10,173 nucleotides of DNA from Sphingomonas sp. (GTDB lineage Bacteria; Pseudomonadota; Alphaproteobacteria; Sphingomonadales; Sphingomonadaceae), in NCBI GenBank assembly GCA_030824725.1, contig JAPJRE010000122.1, forward strand, positions 1-10,173, written 5' to 3'. Every line of letters starts with the position of its first letter. Within the stretch, counting starts at the first letter, position 1. Positions 6,247 to 10,173 of the stretch are shown here, in pieces. The notes under the pieces were generated by a model. That model saw only the letters and a list, made by a program, of their open reading frames with translations, did not search any database and was not told the DNA's origin. The translations under genes were made by a program, and so were the position numbers.

Positions 6247-6340
6247 TACCAGTCACCACTCGGTATTCGCCTAGAAGTCTAGCTACGCACAATCACCCTA
6301 TACTCACACACTGCACTGATGGACACTGGGTACATAGCAT
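6247..6340. other. Low-GC gap between nasS and the hypothetical gene
   Basis: About 50% G+C against roughly 65-70% in neighbouring genes. It should hold the promoter of the gene starting at 6246, but no convincing -35/-10 pair stands out. A short interrupted palindrome CTAGA-CT-TCTAG (minus strand; near 6271-6282) lies about 25 bp upstream of that start codon. No terminator with a T-run is seen after nasS. Confidence 0.4.
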
Positions 6341-7555
6341 CTAGCTTCTCTTTTCGAGAAATCCTGCCAGATACTCCTCCAGCCGTTCCGGATCGAACAC
6401 CCGGCCGTCGAAAAACCGGTCGGGCCCGAGCGTCAGCGCACCGCGATGTGCCCCGACCCCGATCGGCGCCGTCACCGCGCCTTCCAGCTTCATGCTCGCT
6501 CCCGGCATCGCTTCGCCGCTGGCGCCCAGCGCTCGACGATACACGTCAGGGCGGAACACCGCGCCGGCCGCCGCTTCCGCCTCGGCGCTGGGCTCCGCCT
6601 GCCTCCAGCGGACGAGCTGCGAATAGATCCACAGCGCCTGGCTGCGCCAGGGGAAGCCCGTCGCCTCGCGGTGGAACATCAGGAAATCTGCTTGATTCAC
6701 CGGCGGCGCGTCGGCGCGCGGGATCACCTGTCCCGCCAGCCCCGCCTCGACCAGTTCGGCCGGTTCGCCGACATAGGCGTCGCGGGCCAGCAGCGCTGCC
6801 AACTCGCTGCGGTTCACCGGATCGTCGCACCAGCGCGCCGCCGCCGCCAGCGCAACCAGCAGCCGGTCCACCGTCTCGGCATTGGCCTCCATCCAGTCGG
6901 TGCGCAGCGCCAGCACCTTCTCGACGCCGCGTTGCCAGATCCGCGCGCCGATCGCCACGGCTTCGGCCAAGCCTTGCGCGATCGCCGCCGCCGGCCAGGG
7001 ATCGCCGGCGATGAACCCGTCGATCTCGCCCAGCCGCATCGCCTCCACGGTCAGCGATGGCGGCAGCACGCGCAACACCACGTCGCGATCGGGGTCGATG
7101 CCGACGCTGCCCAGCCAATAGCGCAGCATCAGCGCGTGGCCGGAGAATCGGTGTACGATGCCGATGATCGGCTTGCGCTTGAACAGGCCAATGGCGCTGG
7201 CGAAATCATGGCCCGTGCCCAGCGGGTCGGCCAGTCGGGCCGGCAAATCCTGCTCCAGCGCCGCTGCAAACTCGCCCGACATCACCAGCATGTTGCCATT
7301 GCTGTTGAGCTTGAACGGCGCGGAGAGCGCTGCAGGCTGTTGGCTCAGGCCCAGCGTAACCGCGACGGCCAGCGGCGCCAGCATCTGCGCTGCCTGCACC
7401 TGGCCATAGACCAGCCGGTCGCGCAGGGTCGCCCAGCTGGTGGTGCGCACCAGCTCCAGCGCGATCCCCTGCGCCTCGGCGAACCCCTTTTCGCGCGCGG
7501 CGACCAGCACCGCGCTGTCGGTGAGCGGCAGGAAGGCGGCGCGCACCGGCGTCAT
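6341..7555 (-). CDS. nasS: Cytoplasmic nitrate/nitrite sensor NasS (NrtA/CmpA-like)
   Basis: 404 residues of the NrtA/CmpA nitrate-binding family: N-terminal AAFLPLTDSAVLVAAREKGFAEAQGIALELVRTTSWATLRDRLVYGQVQAAQMLAPL and a C-terminal LGPDRFFDGRVFDP box. Unlike transporter binding proteins it begins straight at the binding fold (MTPVRAAFLPLTDSA) with no signal peptide, Tat motif or lipobox, and no permease or ATPase gene is nearby. Its ATG overlaps the nasT stop as ATGA, with GGAGG 6 nt upstream, so the two proteins are coupled in translation. In known NasS-NasT systems, nitrate-free NasS binds and inhibits NasT, and nitrate releases it. The alternative, a solute-binding component of a nitrate ABC transporter, is unlikely for these reasons. 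Confidence 0.88.
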   Translation of the reverse strand: MTPVRAAFLPLTDSAVLVAAREKGFAEAQGIALELVRTTSWATLRDRLVYGQVQAAQMLAPLAVAVTLGLSQQPAALSAPFKLNSNGNMLVMSGEFAAALEQDLPARLADPLGTGHDFASAIGLFKRKPIIGIVHRFSGHALMLRYWLGSVGIDPDRDVVLRVLPPSLTVEAMRLGEIDGFIAGDPWPAAAIAQGLAEAVAIGARIWQRGVEKVLALRTDWMEANAETVDRLLVALAAAARWCDDPVNRSELAALLARDAYVGEPAELVEAGLAGQVIPRADAPPVNQADFLMFHREATGFPWRSQALWIYSQLVRWRQAEPSAEAEAAAGAVFRPDVYRRALGASGEAMPGASMKLEGAVTAPIGVGAHRGALTLGPDRFFDGRVFDPERLEEYLAGFLEKRS

Positions 7556-8136
7556 GCCGCGCCTCCGCCGAGCAGGCTGCTCGCGGTGATCAGCGCCTCT
7601 GCCACGTCGACCATGCGCCGCCCCTGATTCATCGCCGTTGAGCGCAACAGCGCATAGGCATCGGCTTCGTTCAGTCCGCGTTGTGCCATCAGGATCGCCT
7701 TGGCCTTGTCGATCGTCTTGCGGTTGGCGAGCGCGGTGCGCGCCTCGTCCAGTTCGCTCTGCATCCGGGAAAAGGCGGTGAACCGCCGCACCGCCAGTTC
7801 GAGGATCGGCTTGACCCGGTCCTTGCGCAGCCCGTCCACCACATAGGCGGAGACGCCCGCATCGATCGCCGCGCCGATCATCGTCTCGTCGGACTGGTCG
7901 ACAAACATCGCGATGGGTTTTGCGAGCGCACGGCTCACCAGCAGCATCTCCTCCAGCGTGTCGCGGCTGGGGCTGCCCAGATCCATCAGCACCACGTCAG
8001 GCGCCATGCGCTCGATTCGCGCTACGAAGGCGCCGCGCGGCGGCACGAAATGAATGTCGTCATAGCCAGCTTCGCGAAGGCCCTCCTCGAGGACCGACGC
8101 CCGCGCCCCGCTGTCATCAACAATGACGATCCGCAC
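7552..8136 (-). CDS. nasT: ANTAR-domain antitermination regulator NasT
   Basis: RNA-binding regulator of about 194 residues: an N-terminal receiver-like domain (RIVIVDD, Asp-Asp at about 7-8; VVLMDL with Asp at about 52) and a C-terminal ANTAR domain (ANRKTIDKAKAILMAQRGLNEADAYALLRSTAMNQGRRMVDVAEALI, about 137-183). Aligned without gaps to CheY around AYVVDGL, the conserved switch Thr is Val and the conserved Lys is Asp. That fits control by a partner (NasS) and not by phosphorylation. A GTG start at 8136 is preferred: AAGG lies 7 nt upstream and the protein then begins at the first receiver strand. A TTG at 8175 in the same frame would add 13 unstructured residues. The expected targets are the two leader structures upstream of narK and nirB. 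Confidence 0.9.
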   Translation of the reverse strand: MRIVIVDDSGARASVLEEGLREAGYDDIHFVPPRGAFVARIERMAPDVVLMDLGSPSRDTLEEMLLVSRALAKPIAMFVDQSDETMIGAAIDAGVSAYVVDGLRKDRVKPILELAVRRFTAFSRMQSELDEARTALANRKTIDKAKAILMAQRGLNEADAYALLRSTAMNQGRRMVDVAEALITASSLLGGGAA

Positions 8137-8202
8137 TCCGTCGCCTTTCGCAGTTGCGGAAGGAACTGGCAGCAAAGCGCCGAGGCGTCAAACAGCAGGC
8201 AG

Positions 8203-8331
8203 ATCGAAGACGGGATCTTCGGCGTTTGCGGCGCGCCGGTGGTGACGTCGCAACTGCTGTCGATCGATGGTGCCGATCCGGCGCTCATCCCGCCGCTGGC
8301 GGCGAAGGCGCTGATCGAAAGCCTGACGTAG
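8203..8331 (+). pseudogene. Possible 3' stump of a truncated plus-strand gene
   Basis: Between nasT and the epoxide hydrolase gene, a plus-strand frame encodes about 42 residues ending at TAG 8329-8331: IEDGIFGVCGAPVVTSQL, then LSIDGADPALIPPLAAKALIESLT. Codon third positions are strongly G/C and the text looks like a real protein C-terminus. Upstream the frame runs into the antisense of nasT, so the rest of the gene is missing. It would converge with the epoxide hydrolase gene, a natural arrangement, and may have been cut when the nitrate cluster arrived. The family is not recognised. Confidence 0.3.
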
Positions 8332-8360
8332 AGCCTCCGCCGTCACCGCCCGGATGCAGA

Positions 8361-9509
8361 TCAGATCGAGGCGAAGGTCGCGCGCACATCCGCTACCAGC
8401 GCCGCCGGGTTCTCCATCGCGGCGAAATGGCCGCCGCGCTCTGGCTGGCGATAGTGGCGCAGATCCGCGAACCGCCGCTCCGCCCAGCGCCGCGACAGCC
8501 GCACCGCCTCGCAGGGGAACATGCTGACTCCCGCCGGCAGCGCGATCGGCGCGCCCGAAAAGCTGTCTGCGGCGTGGGCGTTTTCCCAATAGAAGCGCGC
8601 CGCACTCGCCCCCGCATTGGGGAGCCAATAGAGCATGATGTCATCGATCATGTGATCGAGCGGGATCACCGTTTCGGGCGCGCCGCCGCTGTCGGTCACG
8701 TCCTGGAACAGGGCATAGATCCAGCCGGCCAGGCCGACCGGCGAATCCGCCAGCGCAAACCCGACCGCTTGCGGCCGGGTGTTCTGGAGCTTCATATAGC
8801 CCGATTGCTCCCGATCGAACCGCTGCATGCCGGCGAGCATCGCCTGCTCCTCCGCCGTCGCCGCCGCGATCTCCGCCTCGGTGGGCTGGAACAGCACCAT
8901 GTTGAGGTGGATGCCGTGAAGCCCGGGCGCAGGCATATGGGCCAGTGCCGTGACGATCGCCGCCCCCCAATCGCCCCCCTGCGCGACCCAGCGGTCGCCA
9001 TAGCCCAGCCTGTGCATCAGCTCGACATAGGCACGTGCGACGCGGCCGACGTTCCAGCCGGGCTCGGTCGGCTGGTCGGAGAAGCCGAACCCCGGCATCG
9101 AGGGGATCACGAGGTGGAAGGCTTGCTGCGGCGTTCCGCCATGCGCGACCGGGTCGGTGAGCGGGCCGATCATGTCGCGAAACTCGAGGATCGACCCCGG
9201 CCAGCCATGCGCAAGCAACAGCGGCACGGCACCGGGCTCGTGCGATCGAATGTGCAGGAAGTGGATGCCGAGACTGTCGATCACGGTTCGGCTGCTGCCC
9301 CATTGGTCGAGGCGGGCTTCGGTCGCCCGCCAGTCATACCCCTTCCGCCACCGCGCGACCAACCGCTGAAGGGAAGGCAAGTCTGGGCCTTGGCGCCCGT
9401 CCAGGACGGTGCCGCCATCGGGCCAGCGCGTCCGGGCGAGCCGCTCGGCGAGGTCGGTCAGCGCGGCTTGCGGCACATGGATCGGGAACGGGGTGATGAT
9501 TTCTCCCAT
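8361..9509 (-). CDS. Epoxide hydrolase, alpha/beta-hydrolase fold with EHN domain
   Basis: 382 residues, the usual length for bacterial microsomal-type epoxide hydrolases, which open epoxides to vicinal diols. The N-terminal EHN region is typical (FPIHVPQAALTDLAERLART). The core shows the oxyanion motif HGWPGS (101-106), nucleophile GGDWG with Asp180, lid tyrosines at about 238 (SGYMKLQ) and 307 (FYWEN) that would activate the epoxide, probable acid Glu334 (MFPCEAV) and the catalytic His361 (GGHFAAMENP). The catalytic set looks complete. The start at 9509 has AGGAG with good spacing. It follows the NmrA-like gene by 27 bp and is probably cotranscribed with it. The physiological substrate cannot be told; no link to nitrate metabolism is visible. 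Confidence 0.9.
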   Translation of the reverse strand: MGEIITPFPIHVPQAALTDLAERLARTRWPDGGTVLDGRQGPDLPSLQRLVARWRKGYDWRATEARLDQWGSSRTVIDSLGIHFLHIRSHEPGAVPLLLAHGWPGSILEFRDMIGPLTDPVAHGGTPQQAFHLVIPSMPGFGFSDQPTEPGWNVGRVARAYVELMHRLGYGDRWVAQGGDWGAAIVTALAHMPAPGLHGIHLNMVLFQPTEAEIAAATAEEQAMLAGMQRFDREQSGYMKLQNTRPQAVGFALADSPVGLAGWIYALFQDVTDSGGAPETVIPLDHMIDDIMLYWLPNAGASAARFYWENAHAADSFSGAPIALPAGVSMFPCEAVRLSRRWAERRFADLRHYRQPERGGHFAAMENPAALVADVRATFASI

Positions 9510-9536
9510 GGCGGCACTCTCCTGGTGAAGGCAATA

Positions 9537-10173
9537 TTACGAGAGGGTGGAGGCGAGCATGGAGGCCGCGCCGGTCCAGCCGGTCTTGCCGTAGCGGGCA
9601 TTGTCGAGCTGGTGCAGCTTGCCCCGGCCCGTCGACATGTCGCGGAGATATTGCATCCCCTGCCACGCGGGGAACGGCGCATCGGTTTCCGGCGTGAGCG
9701 CGCGCGCCACAGCAATGATCGCGCTCAGACGGCCGATGCCGCCGGCGCGGAGCAGCCGCCAACGCCGCCCGTCCATCCTGGTCAGCACGTCGGCGAGCCC
9801 GCGCGGGCTGATCTGGTCCCCCGAAATCCGCAGATAGCGCGGCGCCTCCGGATCGAGCGCAACCTCCGCGGTGAACCCGGCGACATCGTCCTTGGTGGTG
9901 AAATCGAACGGCTGGTCGGCGTCGCCCCAGTACAGCACCCGGCGGAGGCGGTGCAGGACGATCGGCGCCTCGCCTTGCAACAGCTCCGCGAAAGGTCCGT
10001 TGAGGATCGACGTGGCACGGATCGGCGCCGCATCCAGCCGTAAATTGCGGTACGGCCTGTCGCATGCGTTGCGACACGACGCCTGGCTCCAATGGACGAC
10101 GGTGGAGCCTTGCGCGATCCTGGGGGCAGCTTGCCAGGCGAAGCGGCCGAGGCGGATCGTATGACCGCCAGAC
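9537..10173 (-). CDS. NmrA-like NAD(P)-binding protein (5' end outside window)
   Basis: C-terminal part of an NmrA/isoflavone-reductase-like atypical short-chain dehydrogenase. Recognisable family text runs from about 10037 to the stop at 9537: LDAAPIRATSILNGPFAELM, then FDFTTKDDVAGFTAEVAL, PRYLRISGDQISPRGLADVL, and a tail with LDNARYGKTGWTGAASML. The frame is open to the edge of the window, but the part from about 10040 to 10173 (for example HTIRLGRFAWQAAPRIAQ) does not resemble the family. Either this is a divergent section or the gene is damaged there. The Rossmann nucleotide-binding N-terminus is not in view. An ATG at 9980 exists but would give only a fragment of the fold. It lies just upstream of the epoxide hydrolase gene and may be cotranscribed with it. 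Confidence 0.65.
   Translation of the reverse strand, partial: SGGHTIRLGRFAWQAAPRIAQGSTVVHWSQASCRNACDRPYRNLRLDAAPIRATSILNGPFAELLQGEAPIVLHRLRRVLYWGDADQPFDFTTKDDVAGFTAEVALDPEAPRYLRISGDQISPRGLADVLTRMDGRRWRLLRAGGIGRLSAIIAVARALTPETDAPFPAWQGMQYLRDMSTGRGKLHQLDNARYGKTGWTGAASMLASTLS

Noticed and set aside
8186..8191. TTGACG as a -35 box for nasT (minus strand)
   Set aside because: No acceptable -10 hexamer occurs at 16-18 nt; a promoter for nasTS must be near here but cannot be placed.
8154..10043. Plus-strand open frame of 629 codons over the epoxide hydrolase gene
   Set aside because: Antisense shadow of a gene with an intact catalytic set; composition is typical of reverse-complement frames in high-GC DNA.
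1..10173. CRISPR array, tRNA, rRNA, insertion sequence or prophage
   Set aside because: No regularly spaced repeats, no tRNA-like cloverleaf, no rRNA text, and no transposase or integrase product were seen in any frame.

Overview
This is a GC-rich (about two-thirds G+C) alphaproteobacterial segment, most like a Sphingomonas or close relative. The evidence is strong GC3 coding, an alginate-export-type porin beside a NarK transporter, and small hypothetical proteins of a style common in that family. The assignment is by recognition, not by database search. Every confident gene is on the minus strand, so the window reads from right to left.

Layout in transcription order: the tail of an NmrA-like NAD(P)-binding protein (9537-10173, running off the edge); an epoxide hydrolase (8361-9509); a short gap with what looks like the 3' stump of a plus-strand gene (8203-8331); nasT (ANTAR RNA-binding regulator) and nasS (cytoplasmic NrtA-like nitrate sensor), overlapping by ATGA; a lower-GC stretch with a small, probably exported unknown protein (5752-6246); narK (nitrate/nitrite MFS transporter); an outer-membrane porin; nirB (NADH nitrite reductase large subunit, with siroheme); and the start of nirD (small subunit), cut by the left edge. 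The catalytic nitrate reductase gene is not in the window and may lie beyond nirD.

The central observation is in the untranslated leaders. Both narK and nirB are preceded by an intrinsic terminator placed just before the ribosome binding site. Upstream of each terminator are two hairpins separated by exactly 6 nt. Three of these four hairpins have a hexaloop with A at position 1 and G at position 4, the loop rule known for ANTAR antiterminators (NasR, EutV). Each leader can also fold a small hairpin with the identical loop AAAGCC that uses the 5' arm of the terminator and is therefore incompatible with termination. With nasT-nasS encoded in the same cluster, the simplest model is this: without nitrate, NasS holds NasT and both leaders terminate; with nitrate, NasT is released, binds both leaders and lets polymerase through. 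Uptake (narK and porin) and reduction (nirBD) would each have their own gate, and the nirB gate would also stop readthrough from the narK-porin unit.

The right end (epoxide hydrolase and NmrA-like protein) looks like an unrelated catabolic or detoxification unit.
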